Shown in pieces: positions 20,212-29,417 of a stretch of 47,748 nucleotides of DNA (position 1 is the first letter of the stretch; every line of letters starts with the position of its first letter). The translations under genes and the position numbers were made by a program. Location: the NCBI RefSeq assembly GCF_016586165.1, contig NZ_BCPR01000035.1:1-47748 (forward strand), written 5' to 3'. This DNA comes from Dyella sp. EPa41. Lineage in GTDB: Bacteria > Pseudomonadota > Gammaproteobacteria > Xanthomonadales > Rhodanobacteraceae. The notes beneath the pieces are model-generated. The model was given only the letters and a program-made list of their open reading frames with translations, had not been told where the DNA came from and did not search any database.

Positions 20212-20697
20212 TCACTCCGACGGTTGGGACAAGGCGCGCCGCAGGCTGCGCAAGGCGTTCCACAGGCGGCGCTTGCCGGCGCCCGACGACAATACGCCGC
20301 TTGGCTCGTCCGCGAGCACGATGTGCGCGCGACTCAGCGTGGCGGCCGGCAGCTCGCGTCCCAGCGCATGGGCCTGGGCCTCGCCGAACACCAGGTACGC
20401 GCGTGCCTGCGGTGCCCGCGGCAGTTGGCCATTGCTCACCTCGACGCGCGGCGCCCTCGCCAGCGCCGGGCCGCAGCTCATCAGCGCCCGGCCCACCAGG
20501 TCCAACTCGCGCGGCGAGCATCCCGCCGGCAGCACCACCACGCAATCCCCGGCGCCCATGGCCATGGCCGGCACGTCGTCGGCCGTGACGGCGGCGATCG
20601 CGGGTGAGGGTATGTGCCGCCGTGCCCACGGCGTGATGCCGAGCGCGCGCAGGACGCGTCCACGATGGGCCTGCGTGGCGTGTGCCGTCGCGGCCAT
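20212..20697 (-). CDS. holD: Putative DNA polymerase III psi subunit (HolD-like)
   Basis: 161 residues. The start RVLRALGITPWARR resembles the clamp-loader psi start of E. coli (LQQLGITQWSLR). The next to rimI position supports this. The rest (CVVVLPAGCSPRELDLVGRALMSCGPAL, then a Pro/Ala-rich part and a basic tail) is poorly conserved, as is usual for psi. If correct, it links the clamp loader to the chi subunit and single-strand-binding protein. It starts one base after the pssA stop and ends six bases before rimI. Confidence 0.6.
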   Translation of the reverse strand: MAATAHATQAHRGRVLRALGITPWARRHIPSPAIAAVTADDVPAMAMGAGDCVVVLPAGCSPRELDLVGRALMSCGPALARAPRVEVSNGQLPRAPQARAYLVFGEAQAHALGRELPAATLSRAHIVLADEPSGVLSSGAGKRRLWNALRSLRRALSQPSE

Positions 20698-20698
20698 G

Positions 20699-21475
20699 TC
20701 AGGCCACTCCGCGGCGGCGCCGGTGCGTGGCGCGCCCCCAAAGGGTCATCACCGGGCCGGACAGCAGGTAAAGCGTGAACACCACGAACAGCACGCGCGG
20801 CGGGTCGATGAAGAACGGCACCAGCACCAGCACGCCGACGATGATCCACAGGAAGGGCACGCGCCCGTCGCCGCCCATGGGCAGCGATTTGAAGCTGTAA
20901 TAGCGGAAGCGGCTCACCATCAACAGCCCCACCACCAGGGCGAGCACCGGCGTGATGAAGCAGACCTCTTCGCCGATGATGCCGAACTTGTCCATGCTCC
21001 ATACGAAGGACATGCACACGGCCGCCGCCGCGGGACTCGCCAGGCCCTGGAAATAGCGCTTGTCGATCACGCCCACCTGCGTGTTGAAGCGCGCCAGCCG
21101 CAGCGCGGCGCAGGCCGCATAGACGAAGGCAGCCGCCCAGCCGATCTTGCCCCAGGTCGGGCCGTAGGCCTTCAGCGTGGACAGCGACCAGGTGTACATC
21201 ACCAGCGCGGGAGCCAGGCCGAAGCTGATCAGGTCGGACAGCGAGTCGTACTGCACGCCGAACTCGGTCTGCGTACCGGTGAGGCGGGCGACCCGGCCAT
21301 CCATGCCGTCAAGCAGCGCCGCCACGAAAACGGCGATGGCCGCCGAGCTGAAGTCCCCGCCGATACTTGCCACGATCGCGTAAAAACCGGCGAACATCGC
21401 GCCGGTCGTGAACAGGTTCGGCAGCAGGTATATGCCCCGATGACGCGGGGGACGGACGGGTACGCTATCGCTCAT
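20699..21475 (-). CDS. pssA: CDP-diacylglycerol--serine O-phosphatidyltransferase
   Basis: 258 residues. An integral membrane enzyme that makes phosphatidylserine, the precursor of phosphatidylethanolamine. The CDP-alcohol phosphatidyltransferase motif DGMDGRVARLTGTQTEFGVQYDSLSD matches DG-x2-AR-x8-G-x3-D-x3-D. About eight hydrophobic segments are visible, and the tail is basic. This is the multi-membrane (type II, Bacillus-like) form, not the peripheral E. coli PssA form. First gene of a tight run pssA-holD-rimI. Confidence 0.94.
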   Translation of the reverse strand: MSDSVPVRPPRHRGIYLLPNLFTTGAMFAGFYAIVASIGGDFSSAAIAVFVAALLDGMDGRVARLTGTQTEFGVQYDSLSDLISFGLAPALVMYTWSLSTLKAYGPTWGKIGWAAAFVYAACAALRLARFNTQVGVIDKRYFQGLASPAAAAVCMSFVWSMDKFGIIGEEVCFITPVLALVVGLLMVSRFRYYSFKSLPMGGDGRVPFLWIIVGVLVLVPFFIDPPRVLFVVFTLYLLSGPVMTLWGRATHRRRRGVA

Positions 21476-21584
21476 GAATCAATCCGTGACGGAATGCGCG
21501 CAGTGTAAACCATCCTCCGCTTGAGTCCGGCCGTGGGGGGTGTTAACAAATGCGCACCTTCTGTCCGATACCCCGGAGTACCCG

Positions 21585-22016
21585 ATGCGCCGCCTGCTGA
21601 TCGCCACCGCACTGCTGCTTGCCGCGCCTCTGGTCGCCGCCCAGGCCTACAAGTGGACCGATGCCAACGGCACCGTGCACTACTCCGACGCGCCGCCACC
21701 GCAGGGAACGAAATACAGCAAGGTCACCACCACGGGCACCATCGAGCCGTTGGCCGAGCCGACGCCGTCCAAGCCCAACGAGACCACTTCGGAGTCCAAG
21801 CCGGCTCCCGCGCCGTCGTCGCTGCCCATGGTCGACACGCCGGAGAATCGCGCCAAGCTCTGTGCCAGCCTCAAGAGCAACCTCGAGGCGCTCAAGAGCA
21901 GCGGGCCGATCGTGATGCAGCAGAACGGCCAGCAGAAGCTGCTGGACGCCGATCAGCGCCAGGCGCAACAGTCCACCGCGCAGAGCCAGTACCAGCAGTA
22001 CTGCTCGGGCAACTGA
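21585..22016 (+). CDS. DUF4124-domain secreted protein
   Basis: 143 residues. A signal peptide (about 1-18, ending VAAQA) is followed by YKWTDANGTVHYSDAPPPQGTKYSKV, the standard DUF4124 pattern of small envelope proteins in gammaproteobacteria. A Pro/Ser/Thr-rich linker and a Gln-rich C-terminal part with two cysteines (CASLKSN and YCSGN) follow. Function unknown. The ATG at 21585 has GGAG upstream and gives the signal peptide; the frame opens 45 bases earlier. Confidence 0.85.
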   Translation: MRRLLIATALLLAAPLVAAQAYKWTDANGTVHYSDAPPPQGTKYSKVTTTGTIEPLAEPTPSKPNETTSESKPAPAPSSLPMVDTPENRAKLCASLKSNLEALKSSGPIVMQQNGQQKLLDADQRQAQQSTAQSQYQQYCSGN

Positions 22017-22023
22017 GCCTCCT

Positions 22024-22055
22024 GCAGGCCGGGCCCGTGCGCGGGCCCGGCCTGC
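22024..22055 (+). terminator. Strong GC hairpin after the DUF4124 gene
   Basis: A perfect 14-bp stem (22024-22037 with 22042-22055, loop TGCG) lies eight bases after the stop codon. There is no T-run. It lies just upstream of the proS promoter. Confidence 0.65.
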
Positions 22056-22070
22056 GGCGCCGCGGATCGC

Positions 22071-22076
22071 TATAAT
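22071..22076 (+). promoter_or_regulatory. Likely -10 box of the proS promoter
   Basis: A perfect TATAAT lies 30 bases before the proS ATG. No recognisable -35 box is found 16-18 bases upstream because that DNA is the GC hairpin. Confidence 0.5.
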
Positions 22077-22105
22077 CGGCCTCTTTCACCCGCCGGATCC
22101 GCCAC

Positions 22106-23803
22106 ATGCGCCTCAGCCAATTCCACTTGGCCACCGTCAAGGAAGTCCCTGCCGACGCCGAAATCGCCAGTCATCAGCTGATGCTGCGCGCCGGCATGAT
22201 CCGCAAGCTCGCCGCCGGCCTCTATACGTGGTCGCCGCTGGGCCTGCGCGTGCTGCGCAAGGTGGAAAACGTGGTTCGCGAGGAAATGGACCGCGCCGGC
22301 GCCGTCGAACTGCTGATGCCGACCATCCAGCCGCAGGAGCTGTGGGAGGAAAGCGGCCGCTGGGCGAAGTTCGGCCCGCAGCTGCTGAAGATCAAGGATC
22401 GCAAGGAGCAGGAGTTCTGCTACGCACCCACGGCCGAGGAAGTGATCACCGACTTCGCGCGCAATGAGCTCAAGAGCTACAAGCAGCTGCCGGTCAACTT
22501 CTACCAGATCCAGACCAAGTTCCGCGACGAGATCCGTCCGCGCTTCGGCGTGATGCGCGCGCGCGAGTTCCTGATGAAGGACGCCTACTCCTTCCATCTT
22601 TCGCAGGATTCGCTGCAGCAGACGTACGACACGATGTATCGCGCGTACTCGAACATCTTCACGCGCCTGGGCCTGAAGTTCCGCGCGGTGCAGGCCGACA
22701 CGGGCGCCATCGGCGGCAACGCCAGCCATGAGTTCCAGGTGCTGGCCGACTCCGGCGAAGACGCGCTGATCTTCTCCGACGGCTCCGACTATGCGGCCAA
22801 TATCGAAAAGGCCGAAGCGCTGGCGCCCACCGCCGAACGTCCCGCGCCGTCCGCCGGGCTCACGCGCGTGGACACGCCCACGCAGAAGACCATCGACGAG
22901 GTGGCCGCCTTCCTCAAGGTCAGCCCCGGGCAGTGCATCAAGACCATTCTCGTGCGCGGCAGCAAGGGCCTGGTGGCCCTGTGCGTGCGCGGCGACCACG
23001 AGGTCAATGAAGTGAAGGCCGGCAAGCTGGCCGAAATGCCGGGCGAATCGGTGCTCGCCACCGAGGAAGAGATACTTGCCGTGACCGGCGCCCGCCCCGG
23101 CTTCATCGGCCCCGTGGGCCTGCCGGCGGAGATTCCCGTGATCGTCGACCGCAGCGCGGCGGTGCTGGCCGACTTCGTCTGCGGCGGCAACCAGGACGGC
23201 ACCCACTACACCGGCGCCAACTGGGACCGCGACGCCCGCGTGACCCGCGTGGAGGACATCCGCAAGGTGGTGGCCGGCGACGCGTCGCCCGACGGCAAGG
23301 GCACGCTGCAGATCGCGCGCGGCATCGAGGTCGGCCACGTATTCCAGCTCGGCAACAAGTACGCCGAAGCGCTCAAGGCCACCGTGCTCGATGAGAACGG
23401 CAAGGCGCAGGTGATGCTGATGGGCTGCTACGGCATCGGCGTCAGCCGCATCGTGGCCGCCGCCATCGAGCAGCGCCACGACGACGCCGGCATCATCTGG
23501 CCCGAGCCCATGGCGCCGTGGCGCGCGGCGGTGTGCGTGATCAATCCCAAGAACTCGCCGGAGATCGCCCAGGCAGCCGAAACGCTGTATCGCGAGCTGC
23601 AGCAGCGGGGCGTCGACGTGGTACTGGACGACCGCGGGCTGCGCCCGGGCGCCATGTTCGCGGACATGGAACTGATCGGCGTCCCGCATCGCGTGGTGGT
23701 CAGCGAGCGCGGCCTGGCGGCCGGCACGCTGGAATACCGTGCCCGCGACGAAGCCGAAGCCCGCGCCATCACCCAGGACGAGCTGTTCGCTCTTTTGGCC
23801 TGA
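22106..23803 (+). CDS. proS: Prolyl-tRNA synthetase
   Basis: 565 residues. A class II synthetase of the bacterial type with an inserted editing domain. The N-terminal part has [42 protein letters not shown] (motif 1 region), [26 protein letters not shown] (motif 2), the INS editing domain (about 230-380) and [14 protein letters not shown] (motif 3). The C-terminal anticodon-binding domain is complete. Length is normal (about 570). An A/T-flanked terminator follows. Confidence 0.97.
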   Translation: MRLSQFHLATVKEVPADAEIASHQLMLRAGMIRKLAAGLYTWSPLGLRVLRKVENVVREEMDRAGAVELLMPTIQPQELWEESGRWAKFGPQLLKIKDRKEQEFCYAPTAEEVITDFARNELKSYKQLPVNFYQIQTKFRDEIRPRFGVMRAREFLMKDAYSFHLSQDSLQQTYDTMYRAYSNIFTRLGLKFRAVQADTGAIGGNASHEFQVLADSGEDALIFSDGSDYAANIEKAEALAPTAERPAPSAGLTRVDTPTQKTIDEVAAFLKVSPGQCIKTILVRGSKGLVALCVRGDHEVNEVKAGKLAEMPGESVLATEEEILAVTGARPGFIGPVGLPAEIPVIVDRSAAVLADFVCGGNQDGTHYTGANWDRDARVTRVEDIRKVVAGDASPDGKGTLQIARGIEVGHVFQLGNKYAEALKATVLDENGKAQVMLMGCYGIGVSRIVAAAIEQRHDDAGIIWPEPMAPWRAAVCVINPKNSPEIAQAAETLYRELQQRGVDVVLDDRGLRPGAMFADMELIGVPHRVVVSERGLAAGTLEYRARDEAEARAITQDELFALLA

Positions 23804-23821
23804 CGCGTTCCGACGCGCCCG

Positions 23822-23851
23822 GCAAAACGGCCGCGAAAGCGGCCGTTTTGC
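23822..23851 (+). terminator. Rho-independent terminator after proS
   Basis: A perfect 13-bp stem (GCAAAACGGCCGC paired with GCGGCCGTTTTGC) with a GAAA loop and built-in T-run, 18 bases after proS. Confidence 0.92.
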
Positions 23852-23962
23852 GTTTCCGGACCACTGCCGGATTAATCCGGCATGGGCGGCAATAGGCCAT
23901 TAAGGAGGCTCTGATTTATCCCCTCTATTGGCTGCCGGTTAATGATCGATAATGCCGCGCCT

Positions 23963-23991
23963 TTGCAAAACGTCGCAATTATCGGTAAGAA
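23963..23991 (+). promoter_or_regulatory. Predicted promoter of the H-NS-like gene, with AT-rich control region
   Basis: TTGCAA (23963-23968), a 17-base spacer and TAAGAA (23986-23991, followed by T). The region 23900-24030 is unusually AT-rich for this genome and holds the perfect palindrome AAGAATTCTT at 23995-24004, which is a plausible site for H-NS autoregulation (inference). Confidence 0.55.
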
Positions 23992-24066
23992 TCGAAGAAT
24001 TCTTATGAATGCGCTGCCTTATATCGCGGCGCCATGCATTAGCCGCACCCACCCCGGGAGTTACCC

Positions 24067-24393
24067 ATGGCAGTTGACATCAAGAATCTCAATCACAACC
24101 AGCTCAATGACCTGATCACGAAGGCGCAGTCGCGCCAGCAGGAGCTGCGCAAGGAAAAAGTGGCGAAGCTGCGCGACAAGATCCATGCGCTGATCAAGGC
24201 CGAGGGATTTTCGTTCGAGGACGTCTTTGGCCAGGGTCGTGGCGGCAAGGGCCGTCGCGCGGGCGGCACCGTGGCGCCGAAATACCGCAATCCGGCCGAT
24301 CCCGAGCAGACCTGGTCGGGCCGCGGCAAGCGTCCGCGCTGGTTCAACGATGCCTTGAAGGCAGGCAAGAAGGAAAAGGACCTGGCGATCTGA
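24067..24393 (+). CDS. H-NS-family nucleoid protein (short Xanthomonas type)
   Basis: 108 residues. A coiled-coil N-terminal half (NQLNDLITKAQSRQQELRKEKVAKLRDKIHALIKAEG) for dimerisation is followed by a basic linker (GRGGKGRRAGG) and the H-NS DNA-binding motif YRNPADPEQTWSGRGKRPRWF at about residues 73-94. Such proteins silence AT-rich foreign DNA and shape the nucleoid. Related to the XrvA/BpH3-type proteins of Xanthomonas and Burkholderia. GGGAG lies about six bases before the start. Monocistronic, with its own promoter and terminator. Confidence 0.93.
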   Translation: MAVDIKNLNHNQLNDLITKAQSRQQELRKEKVAKLRDKIHALIKAEGFSFEDVFGQGRGGKGRRAGGTVAPKYRNPADPEQTWSGRGKRPRWFNDALKAGKKEKDLAI

Positions 24394-24421
24394 TCGCCAT
24401 CCCTTTCATGCCGCGCGAAGA

Positions 24422-24446
24422 AAACGCCGCGCATTTGCCGGCGTTT
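24422..24446. terminator. Terminator between the convergent H-NS-like and thrE genes
   Basis: An eight-bp stem AAACGCCG/CGGCGTTT with a nine-base loop; TTTCTCTTTT follows in the plus direction and A-rich sequence in the minus direction, so it may serve both genes. Confidence 0.85.
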
Positions 24447-24462
24447 CTCTTTTGATAATCCG

Positions 24463-25737
24463 TTACAGCGACCGGCGCGGCGCAATCAGCAAATCGCCGA
24501 ACAGCAATCCCGCGACCAGGGCAATAAGCAGGGTAATCAGCAGCATGCCGCTATCCATGCCGAGCGTGGTATCGCGTTCCAGCAAATAGGAAACGCTGCG
24601 GAAACCCACGCTTCCCGGCACCAGCAGGATAATGCCGGGCTCACGGATGATGGCGCCCGGGCGATGCACGAAGCGCGCATACAGATTGGCCAGGCTGCTG
24701 AGCGCCAGGCCGCCAAGGAAAACACCGAATGGCGCGGCCGGCAGCTTGCCCGCCAAGGCGCCGCCCCAGCGCGTGGCGAGATAACCGGCCACCACCGCCG
24801 CCATCACCACCAGCCAGTCGCGCCGTGCCGCGCGAAAGGACACGGCAAAGGCGAACGCGCCCACCAGCAAGGCCGGGTAATCGGTCCACGGCGGCAAGGG
24901 CGTCAGCGCGTAATCACGCCCTTCGATGCCAAAGGCATTGCACAGCTGCGTCGCGGCGACCGTGCCGAAGGTGAGCTTGATCAGCGTGGCGATGGCGCCC
25001 CCCATGCGCGCCACGCCCGCCACGAGATGCTGGCTGGATATCTCGCGCACCGCCGTGGTAAGCGACATGCCGGGCATCAGCACGATGAGGCCGGCCAGGA
25101 TCACCGACTTGATCGCCAGCGGCACCACGAACTGGCTGACCACGATCGCGATGACGGTGGCGACCAGGGCGCTGATCGCCTCGCTGGCCACGGCCAGGCG
25201 CGGGCGCGTGGCGGACAACACGGTGATGGTCCCGATGATGAGTCCGATCAGCGCCGCCGTGAGCAGGTCGGCCCACGAGCTGTGCAGCAGCAGCGCCACC
25301 ACGCTCGCCGCGGCGAGGCCATAGCTGGCGATCACGCCGGCCTGCTCGCGGCGGGTGTCCGGCCGGCCAAGCTCACGCAGGCGCCGAAAGCCCTCACGCA
25401 ATTCGATATCGCCGGCGATCACCTTGTCCGCGATGGCATCGGCCTCGCTGAGGCGCGCCAGGTTCACGTCGCCCGGCGCCAGTCGCATCACCTGGGTGAC
25501 CTGGGCGACGTCGTCCTCGCCCTGGTCCAGGTCGGTGAAGGAAATGATGATCGCGGTGGGACTGGACCACACGTCCGCCAACAGGCCCAGCCGCTGCGCC
25601 GCGCCGCCGATGGCGCCCTCCAGGCGCGGCGCGGCCGTGCCGTACTGGTGCAGGCGGCGCGCCAGCTCCAGCAGGAAGGCGATACGGGTATTGAGCGGCG
25701 CGGTAGCCAGGGGCGTGACGACCACTGGGTGATTCAT
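24463..25737 (-). CDS. ThrE-family threonine/serine exporter
   Basis: 424 residues. Integral membrane protein with about ten membrane segments. It joins the N-terminal ThrE domain (FLLELARRLHQYGTAAPRLEGAIGGAAQRLGL...WSSPTAIIISF, then LVLMPGMSLTTAVREIS) and the C-terminal ThrE_2 domain (LVPGSVGFRSVSYLLERDTTLGMDSGM), as in Corynebacterium ThrE, which exports threonine and serine. The substrate here is inferred from the family. Convergent with the H-NS-like gene. Confidence 0.88.
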   Translation of the reverse strand: MNHPVVVTPLATAPLNTRIAFLLELARRLHQYGTAAPRLEGAIGGAAQRLGLLADVWSSPTAIIISFTDLDQGEDDVAQVTQVMRLAPGDVNLARLSEADAIADKVIAGDIELREGFRRLRELGRPDTRREQAGVIASYGLAAASVVALLLHSSWADLLTAALIGLIIGTITVLSATRPRLAVASEAISALVATVIAIVVSQFVVPLAIKSVILAGLIVLMPGMSLTTAVREISSQHLVAGVARMGGAIATLIKLTFGTVAATQLCNAFGIEGRDYALTPLPPWTDYPALLVGAFAFAVSFRAARRDWLVVMAAVVAGYLATRWGGALAGKLPAAPFGVFLGGLALSSLANLYARFVHRPGAIIREPGIILLVPGSVGFRSVSYLLERDTTLGMDSGMLLITLLIALVAGLLFGDLLIAPRRSL

Positions 25738-26073
25738 CGCGCGCGGGCCCTTTCCGGGATCGCGAAGGGCGGCAAGACAGCGAAACGGGAGGGGTCCATG
25801 GGCATGCCGCTAGTAGACCTGATTTGGATGGCCATTGTCAGCGACATGTCTTCGCCAGCCGCCTTTCCCAGATGCGTACCCGCTGCGCGAAAGGCCTGCA
25901 CGAAGGCCGCGCAAATCATGGCTGGGCCGAAAGGCCACGCCAGGGCGTGGTCGGGCGCACCTGGCGCGCCCCTGCGGCTGGAGAGGGCCCGCGCTGGATT
26001 CGGGGGAAACACCCCCATCTAGGACGAGGTAAACTTAGCGGTTCCGCCACCTAGCACGGGTTTCGAGTTTCCG
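25738..26073. other. 336-base gap between divergent thrE and glnS
   Basis: No gene or repeat recognised. The GC-rich left part has an open frame (25734-26018, minus) whose stop overlaps the thrE ATG, but it has no recognisable composition or motif. Promoters for both flanking genes must lie here; I cannot name convincing boxes. Confidence 0.6.
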
Positions 26074-27843
26074 ATGTCCACCGATAAAGCCACCGTTGAA
26101 CCCACCACCTCGCCCGCCACCCCGCAGGCCGAGGGGCAACGGGACTTCATCCGCCAGATCATCCGCGAGGACCTGGCCACGGGTAAGCACCACGACATCC
26201 GCACCCGCTTTCCGCCCGAGCCCAATGGCTACCTGCACATCGGCCACGCCAAGGCGATCTGCCTGAACTTCGGCATCGCCAGGGAGTTCACCGGCTGGTG
26301 CAACCTGCGCCTGGACGACACCAACCCGGGCAAGGAAGACCCCGAGTTCGTCGAAGGCATCAAGGACGACGTGCGCTGGCTCGGCTACGAATGGCACGAC
26401 CTGCGCCACGCCTCGGACTACTTCGAGGTGTTCCACGACGCGGCGGTCAAGCTGATCAAGGATGGCGTGGCCTACGTCGACGACCTGAGCCCGGAGGACA
26501 TGCGCGCCTATCGCGGCACGCTCACCGAGCCGGGCCGCAACTCGCCGTTCCGCGACCGCAGCGTGGAAGAGAACCTCGACCTGTTCCGCCGCATGCGCGC
26601 GGGCGAATTCGCCGACGGCTCCAAGACGCTACGCGCGAAGATCGACATGGCGTCGGGCAACATGAACATGCGCGACCCGGCGATCTACCGCATCCGCAAG
26701 GTGGCGCACCAGAACACCGGCGACGCGTGGCCGATCTATCCGATGTACGACTACGCGCACTGCCTCTCGGATGCGCTGGAAGGCATCACCCATTCGCTGT
26801 GCACGCTGGAGTTCGAAGACCATCGCCCGCTGTATGACTGGTTCGTCGACAAGGTGGACCTGGTCAATCATCCGGAGCTTTGGCAGCACCTGCGCGAAGG
26901 CGGTTTCCGCACCGAGCCGGCCAAGCCGCGGCAGATCGAGTTTTCGCGCCTCAACCTCTCCTACTCCATCACCAGCAAGCGCAAGCTCGCGCAGCTGGTG
27001 AACGAGAAGCTGGTGGACGGCTGGGACGACCCGCGCATGAACACGCTGCGCGGCCTGCGTCGCCGCGGCTTCACGCCCGGCGGCCTGCGCCTGCTGATCG
27101 AACGCCTGGGCGTGAGCAAGCAGAACAGCATCATCGACTACTCGATCCTCGAGAACTGCATCCGCGAAGACCTCGACGCCACCGCGCCGCGTCGCATGGC
27201 GGTGCTCGATCCGCTCAAGCTGGTGATCACCAACCTGGCGGAAGGCCATGAGGAGACGCTGACCTTCTCCAACCATCCGAAGGACGAGAGCTTCGGCACG
27301 CGCGAGGTGCCGTTCTCGCGCGAGCTGTGGATTGAGCGGGAAGACTTCGCCGAGGTGCCGCCGAAGGGCTTCCATCGCCTCAAGCCCGAAGGCGAGGTGC
27401 GCCTGCGCGGCGTGGGCATCGTCAAATGCGAGGAGCTGGTGAAGGATGCCGACGGCAACGTCGTCGAACTGCGGTGCACGCTCGACCTCGAATCGCGCCA
27501 GGGCATGCCGGGTGCCGACCGTAAGGTAAAGGGCACCATCCACTGGGTGAGCGCGAAGCATGGCGTCGCCACCGAAGTGCGCGTGTATGACCGCCTGTTC
27601 AACGTGGCGGACCCGGACGACGAGAGCGACGGCAAGACCTGGATCGAGCACATCAACCCCGAGGCCAAGCGCGTGGTGCGCGGATGGCTGGAGCCGGCCG
27701 CGGCTTCCGCCGACCCCGAGCAGCGCTTCCAGTTCGAACGCCTCGGCTATTTCGTGGCCGATCGCGTGGATCACAAACCCGGCGCCCCGGTATTCAACCG
27801 TGCCGTCACCTTGCGTGACGCCTGGGCCAAACAGGGCGGCTGA
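26074..27843 (+). CDS. glnS: Glutaminyl-tRNA synthetase
   Basis: 589 residues. A class I synthetase that charges tRNA-Gln directly. The HIGH motif is in [15 protein letters not shown] (HIGH at 55-58). The KMSKS-like motif is ITSKRKL (299-305), a variant of the E. coli MSKRKL. The tRNA-contacting segments [50 protein letters not shown] and the two beta-barrel anticodon domains are complete. Length is near E. coli GlnRS (554) with a short N-terminal extension. The start is the ATG at 26074. Confidence 0.96.
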   Translation: MSTDKATVEPTTSPATPQAEGQRDFIRQIIREDLATGKHHDIRTRFPPEPNGYLHIGHAKAICLNFGIAREFTGWCNLRLDDTNPGKEDPEFVEGIKDDVRWLGYEWHDLRHASDYFEVFHDAAVKLIKDGVAYVDDLSPEDMRAYRGTLTEPGRNSPFRDRSVEENLDLFRRMRAGEFADGSKTLRAKIDMASGNMNMRDPAIYRIRKVAHQNTGDAWPIYPMYDYAHCLSDALEGITHSLCTLEFEDHRPLYDWFVDKVDLVNHPELWQHLREGGFRTEPAKPRQIEFSRLNLSYSITSKRKLAQLVNEKLVDGWDDPRMNTLRGLRRRGFTPGGLRLLIERLGVSKQNSIIDYSILENCIREDLDATAPRRMAVLDPLKLVITNLAEGHEETLTFSNHPKDESFGTREVPFSRELWIEREDFAEVPPKGFHRLKPEGEVRLRGVGIVKCEELVKDADGNVVELRCTLDLESRQGMPGADRKVKGTIHWVSAKHGVATEVRVYDRLFNVADPDDESDGKTWIEHINPEAKRVVRGWLEPAAASADPEQRFQFERLGYFVADRVDHKPGAPVFNRAVTLRDAWAKQGG

Positions 27844-27864
27844 CGCCGACGCCACAGGGAAACA

Positions 27865-28024
27865 AGAGCCGGCTTATGCTCTCCACATCGCCCGCATCGA
27901 GCCGGTGTGCCCATCATCCGGCGGCATTACCCGGTCGTCTATCGACATACACTCCATCGTTCTTACCTGGCTTGCCCGCGAACCGATCCCGGCGCGGGCC
28001 AGCTGGAGAGCATAAACAGGCTCT
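27865..28024. mobile_element. Miniature inverted-repeat element, copy A (160 bp)
   Basis: Terminal inverted repeats of 31 bases (27865-27895 and 27994-28024) match at 26 of 31 positions and begin AGAGCC. An internal 66-base core (27934-27999) matches the copy between tolQ and tolR at about 59 of 66 positions in the opposite orientation. It has no transposase gene and no clear target-site duplication. It fills the gap between glnS (ends 27843) and the deaminase gene, and its right end (AGGCTCT) lies three bases before that gene's ATG, so the element supplies the only AGG resembling a ribosome-binding site. Confidence 0.8.
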
Positions 28025-28027
28025 GGC

Positions 28028-28585
28028 ATGCTAAGCCTTCAGATTCACCTGACCCTGCCGCCGTGGATCGGCGAAGTGGTCGACGAGCGAAAGCGCTACG
28101 TCACCGACGAGGAGCGCGTGGGTTTGGCGATCGAACTGTCACGACGCAACATCGAGCATGGACAGGGCGGCCCGTTCGGCGCCGCCGTGTTCAATGCGGA
28201 TGGCCGCGTCGTGTCGGTCGGCGTCAACCGCGTCGTGCCGCAGACCTGCTCGGTCGCCCACGCCGAGATGATGGCGTACATGACCGCGCAGCAACGCCTC
28301 GCCGCGTTCCGTCTCAACCAGGACGGCGGCAGCTACACGCTCGCCACCAGCGCCCAGCCGTGCTGCCAGTGCTACGGCGCCACCGTGTGGGCCGGCGTGG
28401 ATGCGCTGCTGATCGGCGCGCGCGCCGAGGACGTGGAAGAACTCACCGAGTTCGACGAAGGCCCGCTGCCGGCAGACTGGGTGGGCGAACTCGAGCGGCG
28501 CGGCATCGCGGTGCGACGCGACATCCTGCGCGACGAAGCGCGCGGCGTGCTTGCGGCGTACGGCCAGACCGGACAGCACTATTGA
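28028..28585 (+). CDS. Nucleoside/guanine deaminase-family protein
   Basis: 185 residues. A zinc-dependent cytidine-deaminase-fold enzyme: GGPFGAAVF, then HAEMMA (zinc His and proton-shuttle Glu) and AQPCCQCYGATVWAG, which supplies the PCxxC cysteines. The layout fits the guanine deaminase/tRNA adenosine deaminase branch, with an N-terminal extension of about 30 residues. Substrate not determined. Its ATG is three bases after the right end of repeat element A. Its stop overlaps the next gene's TTG start, so the two are coupled. Confidence 0.82.
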   Translation: MLSLQIHLTLPPWIGEVVDERKRYVTDEERVGLAIELSRRNIEHGQGGPFGAAVFNADGRVVSVGVNRVVPQTCSVAHAEMMAYMTAQQRLAAFRLNQDGGSYTLATSAQPCCQCYGATVWAGVDALLIGARAEDVEELTEFDEGPLPADWVGELERRGIAVRRDILRDEARGVLAAYGQTGQHY

Positions 28586-29319
28586 GCCGCCTGCGCGCTG
28601 CCTTGCCGTTGATCCTGCTGGTCATGGCCGGCATCGTGCTGTTCAGCTCCGGCGCGCTCGACCGGCTGCATCCCGAACAGCTGGTGATGCACCAGGCGCA
28701 GCTGCGCGCGGACATCGGCAACGCGCCTTGGCTCAGCCGCATCGCCTTCATCGGCCTGCTCACCCTGGCCATGTCCACCGGCATCCCCGGCACGGTCGTC
28801 ATCATCATGGCCGGCGGCTTCGCCTTCGGGGCATGGGAAGGGAGCATCTACGGCTCCATCGGGCTCACGCTGGGCACGCTGATCCTGTTCCTGGCCAGTC
28901 GTTACGCCTTCGGCACCGGCAGCAAGCATCCGCCCGCCATCGTGGACAAGCTGCACCACGGTTTCGAGCGCCACCCGGTGGCCTACACCATGTTCCTGCG
29001 CTTCATACCGGTGGCACCCTTCGGGTTGATCACGGTGGGGCTCGCCTGGCTGCGCTGCCCGTTGTGGCTGTTTCTCGGCGCCAGTTGGTTGGGCGGGACC
29101 GTCTCCCTGATTTTCGAGACGTCCATCGGGGCCGGACTCGGCGAGGCACTGGCTCAAAGCCAGGGCCATTTCGGCCTGGGCCTCCTGATGCAGCGTTCGA
29201 TCTGGATGCCCTTGGGCGCCATTGGGCTGCTTGCCCTGCTGCCCTTGCTGGTCGAACGCTTCAGCCGGCGCCGGCGCTCGTCCGGACTCGCCGCGTCAGC
29301 AAAATCCCACGATCGCTAA
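28582..29319 (+). CDS. VTT/DedA-type (SNARE-associated) membrane protein
   Basis: 245 residues. Multi-pass membrane protein with the VTT-domain pattern GIPGTVVIIMAGGFAFGAWEGSIYGSIGLTLGTLILFLASRY, then a positively charged FERHPVAYTMFLRFIPVAPFGLITVGLAWL segment. The family includes DedA/TMEM41-like lipid scramblases or flippases; the exact role is unknown. The start is probably the TTG at 28582, which overlaps the deaminase stop (TTGA); the first in-frame ATG would cut the first membrane segment. The C-terminal tail is Arg/Ser-rich. Confidence 0.8.
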   Translation: MSRLRAALPLILLVMAGIVLFSSGALDRLHPEQLVMHQAQLRADIGNAPWLSRIAFIGLLTLAMSTGIPGTVVIIMAGGFAFGAWEGSIYGSIGLTLGTLILFLASRYAFGTGSKHPPAIVDKLHHGFERHPVAYTMFLRFIPVAPFGLITVGLAWLRCPLWLFLGASWLGGTVSLIFETSIGAGLGEALAQSQGHFGLGLLMQRSIWMPLGAIGLLALLPLLVERFSRRRRSSGLAASAKSHDR

Positions 29320-29417
29320 AGCAATAGTCCTCGGCCAATGGGCTAGCTGCCCTACTCCATGAATCGCGCTAGGCTGGCAGCGCCTGGCGCATGGACGCCG
29401 GAAGGGGTCAACGGCCG

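Noticed and set aside
25734..26018. A 94-codon minus-strand frame whose stop overlaps the thrE ATG
   Set aside because: The overlap is suggestive, but the predicted protein has no recognisable motif or membrane/signal segment, and the thrE and glnS promoters must lie here.
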